This document shows positions 49,303 through 56,756 of a DNA stretch of 64,000 bases, one piece after another. Within the stretch, counting starts at the first letter, position 1. Each line of letters opens with the position of its first letter. The notes under the pieces are model-generated. The model made no database searches, was not told the origin of the DNA, and was given only the letters and a program-made list of their open reading frames with translations. A program made the position numbers and the translations under genes. The DNA comes from Polyangia bacterium (GTDB lineage Bacteria > Myxococcota_A > Polyangia > Nannocystales > Nannocystaceae), in NCBI GenBank assembly GCA_030430565.1, contig JAUIKS010000017.1, forward strand, positions 62,001-126,000. Direction: 5' to 3'.

Positions 49303-50910
49303 TTGTTGGAGAGAAAGATCGTTGTGCTCACCGGCCCGATCGCCGCGGGCAAGTCAACACTGGCCGAGCAGCTCTCCCGACGCGTCCCGTCCACGCTCTC
49401 GCTCTCGACGCGCGACTTGATGCGGGCGCGTCTCGGCGCCGGAGTCACGGGGCGGTCTCGCGCCGAGCTCCAGCGAGCGGGCGACGAGCTCGATCGCGCA
49501 ACCGGGGGGCGGTGGGTGACGGAAGGAGTCCGCGCGCGACTCGGCGCGGAGTCGGGCGATCGGTTCGTTGTCGTCGACTCGGCTCGGACGCTTGAGCAGA
49601 TCGAGCGCCTTCGGGACGTCTTCGGTGGACGCGTCGTCCACGTTCATGTCTCCGCGCCAGATGCCGAACTCGAGCGGCGCTTCTCCGCGCGCGACAACCA
49701 AGAGGTCTCCGAGCCGCGAACCTACGCTGATGCGCGGAGTAACGCCACGGAGCGCGCGGTTGACAATCTCGCGCGCGAGGCCGACCTGGTGCTCGATACG
49801 CGGCGTTGCGACGCCGAGGATGTCTGCGAGCGATTGCTCGGCGCGCTCGGGTTCTACGGTCGCGGCGTCGTGCGGCTCGTCGACGTACTCATCGGCGGGC
49901 AGTACGGCAGCGAGGGAAAGGGGCACATCAGCTCGTACCTGGCGAACGAGTACAAGATCCTGGTCCGCGTCGGTGGACCTAACGCCGGACACAAAGTGTG
50001 GCGGCCCGAGGGCCCGGTGACCTTTCACCACCTTCCATCGGGAACCGCGACCAGCACTGCGAAGCTTGTCCTCGGACCCGGCGCGGTCCTTGGGCTCGAG
50101 AAGCTTCTCTCGGAGATCGAGCGGGCGCGCGTCTCACCCGATCGGCTCTCAATCGATCCCCAGGCCGTGATCATCGAGTCCGCAGATCTCGAGCGCGAGT
50201 CTGACCTCGAAGACTCGATCGGGTCGACGCGCCAAGGAGTCGGCGCTGCTACGGCGCGCAAGGTCATGCGGGGTGGCGCGGTTCAGCTCGCGCGGGACAT
50301 CCCTGAGATCCAGCCGTACGTCACCGAGACACGACCGATCCTCGAGCGCGCGTTCGCGGCCAGCGAGCGCGTGTTCGTCGAGGGGACGCAGGGGACGGAG
50401 CTGAGCCTGCACCACGGCGAGTATCCGTTCGTGACCTCGCGGGACACGACCGCGAGCGGCTGCCTTGCCGAGGCCGGGATCGCGCCGGGTCGGGTGCGTC
50501 GCGTGATCCTTGTGTGTCGCACGTACCCGATCCGTGTTCAGGGGAACTCGGGCCCGATGGGCCGTGCGTCGAAGGAGATCGACTGGGAGGTGGTCGCGGC
50601 GCGCTCGGGGATTCCGGCCGCGGAGCTCGAGTTGCGCGAGAAGACGTCGACGACAGGGCGGCGACGGCGCGTCGCGGAGTTCGACTGGGTCTCAATCCGC
50701 AAGGCTGTGACGCTCAATGGGCCCACGGACATCGCGCTGACGTTCACCGACTACCTCTCGATCACGAATCGGACCGCGCGGACCATCGACCAGCTTGACC
50801 CCGAGGCGCGCCGGCTGATCGACGAGATCGAGCGCGTCACGTCAGTGCCGGTCTCGCTCGTCTCGACGCGTTTTCACGCGCGGGGTATCGTCGACCGTCG
50901 ATCATGGTGA
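49303..50910 (+). CDS. P-loop kinase fused to adenylosuccinate-synthetase (PurA/PurZ-like) domain
   Basis: TTG at 49303 follows AGGAGG by 6 bases and is the likely start (535 aa); GTG at 49249 is the longest option. The N-terminal 190 residues are a nucleotide-kinase-like P-loop domain (VLTGPIAAGKST). The rest is an adenylosuccinate synthetase fold. GGQYGSEGKG has Ser where PurA has its catalytic Asp. The IMP-site GPNAGH, EGTQGTELSLHHGEYPFVTS, and the Asp-binding loop TSTTGRRRR are kept. From memory, an Asp-to-Ser change at this position is a hallmark of phage PurZ, which makes the precursor of 2-aminoadenine. A base-modifying or nucleotide-signalling role is inferred. It overlaps the next gene by 7 bases. 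Confidence 0.85.
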   Translation: MLERKIVVLTGPIAAGKSTLAEQLSRRVPSTLSLSTRDLMRARLGAGVTGRSRAELQRAGDELDRATGGRWVTEGVRARLGAESGDRFVVVDSARTLEQIERLRDVFGGRVVHVHVSAPDAELERRFSARDNQEVSEPRTYADARSNATERAVDNLAREADLVLDTRRCDAEDVCERLLGALGFYGRGVVRLVDVLIGGQYGSEGKGHISSYLANEYKILVRVGGPNAGHKVWRPEGPVTFHHLPSGTATSTAKLVLGPGAVLGLEKLLSEIERARVSPDRLSIDPQAVIIESADLERESDLEDSIGSTRQGVGAATARKVMRGGAVQLARDIPEIQPYVTETRPILERAFAASERVFVEGTQGTELSLHHGEYPFVTSRDTTASGCLAEAGIAPGRVRRVILVCRTYPIRVQGNSGPMGRASKEIDWEVVAARSGIPAAELELREKTSTTGRRRRVAEFDWVSIRKAVTLNGPTDIALTFTDYLSITNRTARTIDQLDPEARRLIDEIERVTSVPVSLVSTRFHARGIVDRRSW

Positions 50911-51605
50911 ACACAGCTAGCGCAAAGGTCGGGATCACGCAGGACGAGCTCGTTGAGCTCCACCCGCGCCTGTTTCACATGGCGGCGCCGGGCAGTTGGC
51001 CGTCGATCCAGGAGAACGGGCTGCTGAGCACGAGCGCGCTGCTCGATCTCTTTGAAGTCGGCGGTCAGCGGCGCGGGGAGCTCGAGGTGCAGCATCGCCC
51101 CGAGCTGGTCACGATCGCGCACCCGAAGCGGGGCGAGGCGGTGATCCGCGACCAGAAGCCAATGGACGACGCCGGGCTGCGGCGCGCGCTCCAAGATGGT
51201 CTGACGCCGAAGGACTGGTATGCGCTCCTGAACAAGCGCGTGTTCTTCTGGACCGAGCGCAAGCGCCTCGACACGTTGTTGAGTGCGCGCGCCTACCGTG
51301 ACACGCGACAGACCGTGCTGACCCTCGACACCGCGGGGCTGTTGGCCCGCTACGCGACGCGTGTTGAGCTGTCTCCGATCAACAGCGGCGCGACGAAGCC
51401 GATGCCGACCCCGCGCGGGCGCGACACGTTCCTCCCACTCGACCACTTCCCGTTCGAGCACTGGAGAAAGAAGCGTGGGAGCCGCCGTAAGGCGATCGTG
51501 GAACTCACCGTGTTGGGCGGGGTCCCCGATGTCCGAGACTTCGTGCTGCGCGTCGAAGAGCGTGGCGGCGGTCGGCCGGACCAGCTCGTCTTCGAACGCG
51601 GGTAG
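50904..51605 (+). CDS. DUF7002-like protein
   Basis: A 233-aa protein beginning with LFHMAAPGSWPSIQENGLLS, followed by IRDQKPMDDAGLRRALQDGL, WYALLNKRVFFW, and LSPINSGATKPMPTPRG. The order resembles the DUF7002 family, and the N-terminal His plus GLLSTSALL pattern recalls ADP-ribosyltransferase-like toxins (DarT/RES type), but that link is only suggestive. The start overlaps the upstream gene by 7 bases, so the two are translationally coupled. It converges on the XRE gene. Confidence 0.7.
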   Translation: MVNTASAKVGITQDELVELHPRLFHMAAPGSWPSIQENGLLSTSALLDLFEVGGQRRGELEVQHRPELVTIAHPKRGEAVIRDQKPMDDAGLRRALQDGLTPKDWYALLNKRVFFWTERKRLDTLLSARAYRDTRQTVLTLDTAGLLARYATRVELSPINSGATKPMPTPRGRDTFLPLDHFPFEHWRKKRGSRRKAIVELTVLGGVPDVRDFVLRVEERGGGRPDQLVFERG

Positions 51606-51623
51606 CGGTACCCCAATCGCCGA

Positions 51624-51896
51624 TTACTCAGCCCGCAGCCGAACGACCGAGCCGTCCTCGAGCTCGACGGAGCGCACGCGCGCCAGCGGGATGCTCTGCG
51701 CGCCGGCGACGAACTCGACGCCGGCATCCTCGAACGCGCGTCGAAGCGCGCGGACGGTCGCCTGATGGGCCCTCCGCACGCCCTGCTCGAACTCCAGCAC
51801 CGTGTTGGCAGAGATCCCGGCGGCGGCGCCGAGCTTCTGCATGCTCCACCCAAGTAGACCTCTGGCGGCGGCACATTGTCCCGGGGTCAGCAGCAC
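51624..51896 (-). CDS. XRE-family DNA-binding regulator
   Basis: A 90-aa helix-turn-helix protein. The segment TPGQCAAARGLLGWSMQKLG, then AGISANTVLEFEQGVRR and ATVRALRRAFEDAGVEFV is the common XRE single-domain pattern. The short beta-like tail (SVELEDGSVVRLRAE) could dimerise. GTG start at 51896. It is convergent with the DUF7002-like gene and divergent from the next gene, with a perfect palindrome between. It could act as an antitoxin-like repressor of the module. Confidence 0.85.
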   Translation of the reverse strand: MLLTPGQCAAARGLLGWSMQKLGAAAGISANTVLEFEQGVRRAHQATVRALRRAFEDAGVEFVAGAQSIPLARVRSVELEDGSVVRLRAE

Positions 51897-51954
51897 GGCG
51901 GCATGGTGCCGGAAACGGGCTCGAGCGACCAGGAACGCGCGATGCGGGCGCTTA

Positions 51955-51977
51955 ATTTCTGTATTTCATACAGAAAT
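51955..51977. promoter_or_regulatory. Perfect inverted repeat, likely XRE operator
   Basis: ATTTCTGTAT and its reverse complement ATACAGAAAT are separated by TTC. The site lies in an AT-rich island between the divergent XRE gene (start 51896) and the unknown gene (start 52045), where autoregulatory XRE operators are usually found. Confidence 0.7.
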
Positions 51978-52044
51978 AGTTGCATCATCTTAAAAATCTG
52001 CGCGCTGACGCTCGTGTCTCGTGCAGGCGACAAGGAGAGAGCCG

Positions 52045-52443
52045 ATGACCGATCAAGACGATGACGACAACATCACGACCCTCGAGGGAGACAAGGACGC
52101 CTCTGACCGCGCTCGGCGTGCGCTCGCGTTCTACTTCGACGGTGACGCGGCGAAGATCGAGGCCGCGCTCGAGGAGTACGACGGCACCTTTCCGAACTTC
52201 GGCGTCTACACGCGTCAGGAGCTCGAGGAGCACATCGCCCCGTACATGATGTGGCTGCTCGACCGGTGGGTCGATCTCGACGGGATCGCCAACGACTGGA
52301 TCGCCAACGGCCGCAATTGGCTGCTGCCCGACGGCGACGAGGCCGTGCACGTGTTCCTGACGAGCCGGCCCATGGCCGACATCGATGAGCGCGAGGTCGA
52401 TCTCGAGACCGGGAACGACGACAGCGAGCCTGAGTCCAGGTAA
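52045..52443 (+). CDS. Acidic hypothetical protein of the element
   Basis: A 132-aa protein, strongly acidic (N-terminal TDQDDDDNITTLEGDKDASD, C-terminal DIDEREVDLETGNDDSEPES) and without signal or membrane segment. Acidic small proteins on mobile elements are often DNA mimics or antirestriction proteins, but no specific ArdA motif is convincing. The ATG at 52045 is set by AAGGAG 7 bases upstream. A good hairpin terminator follows. Confidence 0.65.
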   Translation: MTDQDDDDNITTLEGDKDASDRARRALAFYFDGDAAKIEAALEEYDGTFPNFGVYTRQELEEHIAPYMMWLLDRWVDLDGIANDWIANGRNWLLPDGDEAVHVFLTSRPMADIDEREVDLETGNDDSEPESR

Positions 52444-53005
52444 CCACCCACGGCCGAAGCCGTGGATGGAGCGAGCCGCCTAGCCGGGAAGCGATGTCGG
52501 CTCTGCTTCGCACGATATCACGGGGCTCCGCGACGCGCGGGGCCCCGTTTCTTGTGTGCTCGGCGTTGTCGATGCGTGTCGCGTTCGCGTTGTGCCGCGT
52601 GTGCGTGCGTGCTTCCGCAGTCATGTCCGTGGGCCCCGCACCGCGAACTGGACGCACGAGCAAACGCGCGTCGCTATCCCGCCCGCCGTCCCGCGTCCTC
52701 GCGGGTGCGATTTTCGCGTCAGCGACCACTCGAGCGAGAAGATTCGGGATGCCCTGCTGCTTCGCGTCGAGCGTTGTCGACCCGCTCGACGTCTCGCCCC
52801 CGGTGACCGGTCGAGACCACCGAGCGCAAGGAGTTTTTTTGTTCGAGGGCGCAACCCCGACGCGGTTCGGCCGACCTCCAGGTCAGTGCATCAGTTGTCG
52901 AGCACCCCCCACACTGGCACGGCCTCGAGCCTACCTCGCCTCCCGTTGACAGGCGCGGAGTCGCGCGTGACGATTGTCGTCCTCGTACTCCTCGATCCAC
53001 ACGTC
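52444..53005. other. Intergenic stretch with terminator
   Basis: About 560 bp. The terminator is at 52520-52552. Beyond it no gene is supported; longer frames are Arg/Ser-rich and lack a ribosome site. Promoter of the first lipoprotein gene is presumably near its right end. Confidence 0.4.
52520..52552 (+). terminator. Hairpin terminator after acidic hypothetical gene
   Basis: ACGGGGCTCCGCG pairs with CGCGGGGCCCCGT (one mismatch) around a short loop and is followed by a T-rich TTTCTT. Confidence 0.65.
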
Positions 53006-54253
53006 ATGTCGAGTCGACGCAAGCAATCACGCTCTATCACGCTCGAGGGCGCCGGTTATGGCGGCGTCGCGCTGGTGCTCGGTTTCGTCGTTAGCTCTTG
53101 CTGCGGCGATGTCCCGCCCCTCGATACCTCCTACGAGGAGTTGTTCAAGGAGAGCAAGTGCGGCGACGGGACCGTGGACGAATGGGAGGAGTGCGACCTC
53201 GGCGAGGCCAACAGCGACGAGGGGCCGTGCTCCAGCGAGTGCGTCCTTGTCGGCTGCGGGGACTACATCATCGACGAGCAGGACGGCGAGCAGTGCGACG
53301 ACGGCGCTGACAACAAGGAAGTCACCTACGACGTCGCCGGCGGCTGCTCGATCGAGTGCACGATCCTACCTAGGTGCGGTGACGGCGTCACGGACGAGGG
53401 CTTCGAAGAGTGCGACGACGGAAACTCCGAAGAGACCGACGCGTGCCTCCCGAGCTGCGTAGCGGCGCGGTGTGGCGACGGCGCTGTCGAGTTCGGCGTC
53501 GAGGAGTGCGACGACGGCAATAGCGACCCCGTGGATGGCTGCACCAACGACTGCAAGCTCCCGGGCTGCGGCAACGGCACGACCGAGGGCGACGAGGAGT
53601 GCGACGACGGCAACAAGGACGACACCGACGGGTGCCTCTCGACCTGCGTGCTCGCTACGTGCGGTGACGGCATCACGCAGGCGGGCGAGGAGTGTGACGA
53701 TGGCAACACCGACGAGGAGGACGGCTGCAACAACGCCTGCGCCCGCGATCGCGTCGTGTTCGTGACCAGCGAGGACTACCAAGGCGGCGATTTCGGCAGC
53801 CTTGACGGGGCGGACGCCGAGTGCCGGGCGCTCGCCGACGCCGCCGAGCTCGACAACGCCATGGGCTTCCGCGCGTGGCTGAGCGACGATACGGGCTCTC
53901 CGTCCACACGCTTCTTCCGCTCCAACGGGCGCTACGTTCTGCTCGACGGGCGCGTGGTCGCCTTCGACTGGAACGACCTGACCGATGGCGGGATCTGGAC
54001 GACGATCGACGTCGACGAGAGCGGCACGATGATCAACCAGTCGCGGGTCTGGTCGAACACCGCGACCGACGGGACAACCATCCCCGGATCCGACGACTGC
54101 GAGAACTGGTCGGCGGGCGACCTCGAGCTCATGGGGCGTCAGGGTGTGTTCGGCGCGATCGACGAGGAGTGGACCGACGCCGCGACCTTCAACCCTGCGC
54201 CCTGCCCTGCGCCCGCACATCTCTACTGTTTCGAGCAGCAAGGAGCGGGCTGA
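53006..54253 (+). CDS. Lipoprotein with six DUF4215 repeats and DUF1554-like domain
   Basis: A 415-aa lipoprotein. The ATG at 53006 gives a signal with lipobox-like VSSCC near residue 32. Six Cys-rich myxobacterial repeats follow (pattern CGDG-GEECDDGN-D-C-C), residues about 52-255. The C-terminal 160 residues (VFVTSEDYQGGDFGSLDGAD, RAWLSDDTGSPSTRFF, LYCFEQQ) form a DUF1554/endostatin-like domain, a lectin-like surface module. The stop overlaps the start of the next gene (TGATG), whose product shares the same architecture. Probable surface-exposed adhesin or recognition protein carried by the element. Confidence 0.85.
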   Translation: MSSRRKQSRSITLEGAGYGGVALVLGFVVSSCCGDVPPLDTSYEELFKESKCGDGTVDEWEECDLGEANSDEGPCSSECVLVGCGDYIIDEQDGEQCDDGADNKEVTYDVAGGCSIECTILPRCGDGVTDEGFEECDDGNSEETDACLPSCVAARCGDGAVEFGVEECDDGNSDPVDGCTNDCKLPGCGNGTTEGDEECDDGNKDDTDGCLSTCVLATCGDGITQAGEECDDGNTDEEDGCNNACARDRVVFVTSEDYQGGDFGSLDGADAECRALADAAELDNAMGFRAWLSDDTGSPSTRFFRSNGRYVLLDGRVVAFDWNDLTDGGIWTTIDVDESGTMINQSRVWSNTATDGTTIPGSDDCENWSAGDLELMGRQGVFGAIDEEWTDAATFNPAPCPAPAHLYCFEQQGAG

Positions 54254-55362
54254 TGAGCAGCACGCGGCGTTCTTCTTTCCTCGCGGCCAGCGCGGTCGCG
54301 CTCATGACATCCGGGTGCGTCACCATCGTCATCCCCGAGCTCGCTAGCGCGACCGACGCCGCAACCAGCGGTGACCCGGAGGAGAGCACGCTCGAGACCT
54401 CGACCGGCGGCGCCTGGGGCGAGATGACGACCTCTGAGATCATCACCGCCACCAGTTCAACCTCGGGCACGGACGACCCCGTCACCACGAGTGACACGAT
54501 GGAGGATGCGACCACGGGCGCGACGAGCTACGGCACGACCGATGAGCCCGACATCTGCGGCAACGATGAGCTCGACGAGGGCGAGGAGTGCGACGACGGC
54601 GACAAGAACGGTGAGCACGCGGCGTGCACGCCCAACTGCACGGTGGCGAAGTGCGGCGACGGCTTCACCTTCATGGGGAGCGACGACCCCGCCGAGAACG
54701 AGGAGTGCGATGAGGGGGCCGAGAACGCCGACGACGGCGTGTGTACGACGAACTGCGAGCTTCGGGCCTACGCGGTATTCGTGACGAGCATGACGGTCTC
54801 CGGTGATCTCAAGAGCCTCGATCCCGACAAGATGAGCGGCCTCGACGGCGCCGATAAGTTTTGCCAGGATCGCGCTGAGGACGTAGGCATCCCCTACTGG
54901 CCACTGTTCAAGGCTTGGTTGAGTGACGGTGTGAGTTCGCCGGCGGATCGCTTCCTCGCCGCGAGCGCCGACACGTCAGGGCGACCATTCGCGCTCCTCG
55001 ATGGCACCGTGATCGCGGACGACTGGGACGACCTGACGGACGGCACGCTCGATCACCCGATTAATGTCACCGAACTGTACGTCGAGAACGGCGGACAGGG
55101 CGACGGCGTTGTCGTCGGGGCCGATTTAGTCTGGAGCAACACTGCGGCGATCGACGCAGTCTCGCAGCCATTGGGACAAAGCTGCGATAGCTGGTCCAAC
55201 GGCTCGTTCAACCAGTCCGGTCGATACGGCACTACTGCGGCGAACGGCGAGGACGACCCGGAGAACACCGAGGTCGAGTCGACATGGACCTACTATAACT
55301 CCCTCGTTTGCAGTTCAAAGCTGCGACTCTACTGCTTCGAGCAGCCGGCGCTCAACGGCTGA
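54253..55362 (+). CDS. Second DUF4215/DUF1554-like lipoprotein
   Basis: A 369-aa lipoprotein. The ATG at 54253 overlaps the previous stop and has AAGGAG 7 bases upstream. The lipobox is MTSGC near residues 18-22. A Thr/Ser-rich linker of about 75 residues leads to two Cys-rich repeats (about 100-170) and the same DUF1554-like domain as its neighbour (VFVTSMTVSGDL, FKAWLSDGVSSPADRF, RLYCFEQPA). It is a tandem paralogue with fewer disulfide repeats and a different C-domain loop region. Confidence 0.85.
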   Translation: MSSTRRSSFLAASAVALMTSGCVTIVIPELASATDAATSGDPEESTLETSTGGAWGEMTTSEIITATSSTSGTDDPVTTSDTMEDATTGATSYGTTDEPDICGNDELDEGEECDDGDKNGEHAACTPNCTVAKCGDGFTFMGSDDPAENEECDEGAENADDGVCTTNCELRAYAVFVTSMTVSGDLKSLDPDKMSGLDGADKFCQDRAEDVGIPYWPLFKAWLSDGVSSPADRFLAASADTSGRPFALLDGTVIADDWDDLTDGTLDHPINVTELYVENGGQGDGVVVGADLVWSNTAAIDAVSQPLGQSCDSWSNGSFNQSGRYGTTAANGEDDPENTEVESTWTYYNSLVCSSKLRLYCFEQPALNG

Positions 55363-55574
55363 ACCCTAACAGGGAAGCTCGCGCCACATCGCTGTGGCCA
55401 CGGTGTCACCCCGCGGCGCAGCCTCGGCGGGCCACGGTGCTACATCGACAACCACGCTGCTGATTGTCTCCTGCGCGCGCCAAATTCGACCCTTGGTGAA
55501 CGCGCGCCGCGTCGAGCTCTCCGCGCGCTATAGTGCGCCTCGAGAACACACGCTGCCGTCGTCAGGAGACGACG

Positions 55575-56660
55575 ATGGCAGTCACGGTACGACAGCGAAA
55601 GCTACCCAACGGGGGCATGCACTGGCAGTGCGACATACGGGTTCGACTCCCCAACGGACTCATCCATAGCGAACGCGTCCGCGCGCCCGGCAAGACCCGG
55701 TCGGCGGCGCTGCGGTGGGCGAGGTCGCGGGAGGCGTTCATCATTCGCCACGGCCCCCAGAAGGAGGAGCGGCCAGAGAAGCAAGAGAAACAGCAGGAAG
55801 CCAAGCAAATCCCGACGCTCGAGGAATTCGCACCTCGTTTCATTCGCGACCACGTCGTGGCCAACCGGCGCAAGCCCGCGACCCGCATGGGCTGGGAGGA
55901 CGCCTTCCGGCTCTACCTGATCCCGCACTTCGGCGGCCGGCCGCTCGACCGGATCGGTCAGCTCGACGTCCAGAAGTTCAAGCGTGCCCCGCTCGCCGCT
56001 CAGACCGTCAACATGGTGCTCTCCAAGCTCAAGGCGCTCCTCCGCGCCGCGCGATCATGGGAGATCATCGAGACGATCCCCGAGATCAAGCTCGTGAAGG
56101 TCCCGGCGACCGAGATCGAGTTCTACGACTTCGACGAGTACGAGCGGCTGGTCACGGCCGCGCGTCAGCGGTGCTCGTGGGACCTCGCGGTCGTTCTCCT
56201 CGGCGGGGACGCGGGCCTTCGGGCCGGAGAGATACTCGGGCTGCGTCCGCGCGACGTTGATCTCGAGCGCGGATCGTTGACCGTGGTCGAGAATGTCTAC
56301 CGCGGCGAGGTCGGGGATCCGAAGGGCGGGCGTACGCGGACGATCCCGTTGACGCGCTCGCTCCGAGCGGCGCTCAGCGAGCTCCCGCGCGGCGGCGAAC
56401 GTGTGCTCGACCGCGAGGGGCGGAAGCTCTACGCGCGGCTACTCGACTACGCGATGTACCGCGCTCAGCGGAGCGCGGATCTGCCGAAGCGCGGCCCGCA
56501 TGTCCTTCGGCACACCTTCTGCTCGCATCTCGCGATGAAGGGCGCGCCGATTCGCACGATCCAGCAGCTCGCCGGCCACGCGAACGCGTCGACGACCGAG
56601 CGCTACATGCATCTCGCCCCGCGCGTGCTCGGCACGGCGATCGATCTTCTCGATCGTTAA
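55575..56660 (+). CDS. Tyrosine recombinase/integrase of the element
   Basis: A 361-aa phage-type integrase. The ATG at 55575 follows AGGAG. An N-terminal Arg/Lys-rich arm-binding region is followed by a SAM-like core-binding domain (TLEEFAPRFIRDHVVANRRK) and the catalytic domain. The catalytic residues are visible: Arg in AGLRAGEILGL, Lys in GDPKGGRTRTIPL, His-x-x-Arg in HVLRHTF, His in LAGHAN, and nucleophile Tyr in TERYMHL. It is transcribed toward the right attachment site 76 bp downstream. The last codons repeat an 11-bp piece of the att core region. Confidence 0.95.
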   Translation: MAVTVRQRKLPNGGMHWQCDIRVRLPNGLIHSERVRAPGKTRSAALRWARSREAFIIRHGPQKEERPEKQEKQQEAKQIPTLEEFAPRFIRDHVVANRRKPATRMGWEDAFRLYLIPHFGGRPLDRIGQLDVQKFKRAPLAAQTVNMVLSKLKALLRAARSWEIIETIPEIKLVKVPATEIEFYDFDEYERLVTAARQRCSWDLAVVLLGGDAGLRAGEILGLRPRDVDLERGSLTVVENVYRGEVGDPKGGRTRTIPLTRSLRAALSELPRGGERVLDREGRKLYARLLDYAMYRAQRSADLPKRGPHVLRHTFCSHLAMKGAPIRTIQQLAGHANASTTERYMHLAPRVLGTAIDLLDR

Positions 56661-56728
56661 TGGCACATATCGGGCACACGGAAGTTCGTGCTTCTAACTT
56701 GTTGAAAACTAGATAGGTTTCGTCGCTC

Positions 56729-56756
56729 GTCGACCTTCTCGATCGACGTCGACACC
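56729..56756. other. attR-like site of the integrative element
   Basis: GTCGAC, C, core TTCTCGATC (56736-56744), GAC, GTCGAC, A, CC. The right half is host vWA coding sequence (Ser-Thr-Phe-Ser-Ile-Asp-Val-Asp-Thr-Ala). Confidence 0.8.

Larger units (their letters stand above)
47562..56744. mobile_element. Integrative element (about 9.17 kb) inserted in the vWA gene
   Basis: Boundaries are set by the split vWA coding sequence and by the repeated core TTCTCGATC at 47562-47570 and 56736-56744. A tyrosine recombinase gene is the last gene before the right end. Cargo from left to right: a decayed NYN-type gene, a kinase/PurZ-like fusion, a DUF7002-like gene, an XRE regulator, an unknown gene, two DUF4215 lipoproteins and the integrase. 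No conjugation, replication or capsid genes were seen, so it is a small integrated island rather than a complete ICE or phage. Excision across the cores would restore the vWA frame. Confidence 0.85.

Noticed and set aside
49303..50910. A full 2-aminoadenine (Z-DNA) biosynthesis operon
   Set aside because: No DatZ phosphohydrolase, MazZ or specialised DNA polymerase gene is visible in the element or window.
52045..52443. Acidic element protein as an ArdA antirestriction protein
   Set aside because: Acidic composition and genomic context fit, but the characteristic ArdA sequence blocks could not be recognised.
55638..55652. GGGTTCGACTCCCC, a tRNA T-arm-like sequence near the integrase start
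   Set aside because: It lies inside integrase coding sequence, and no acceptor, D-arm or anticodon stem can be built around it.
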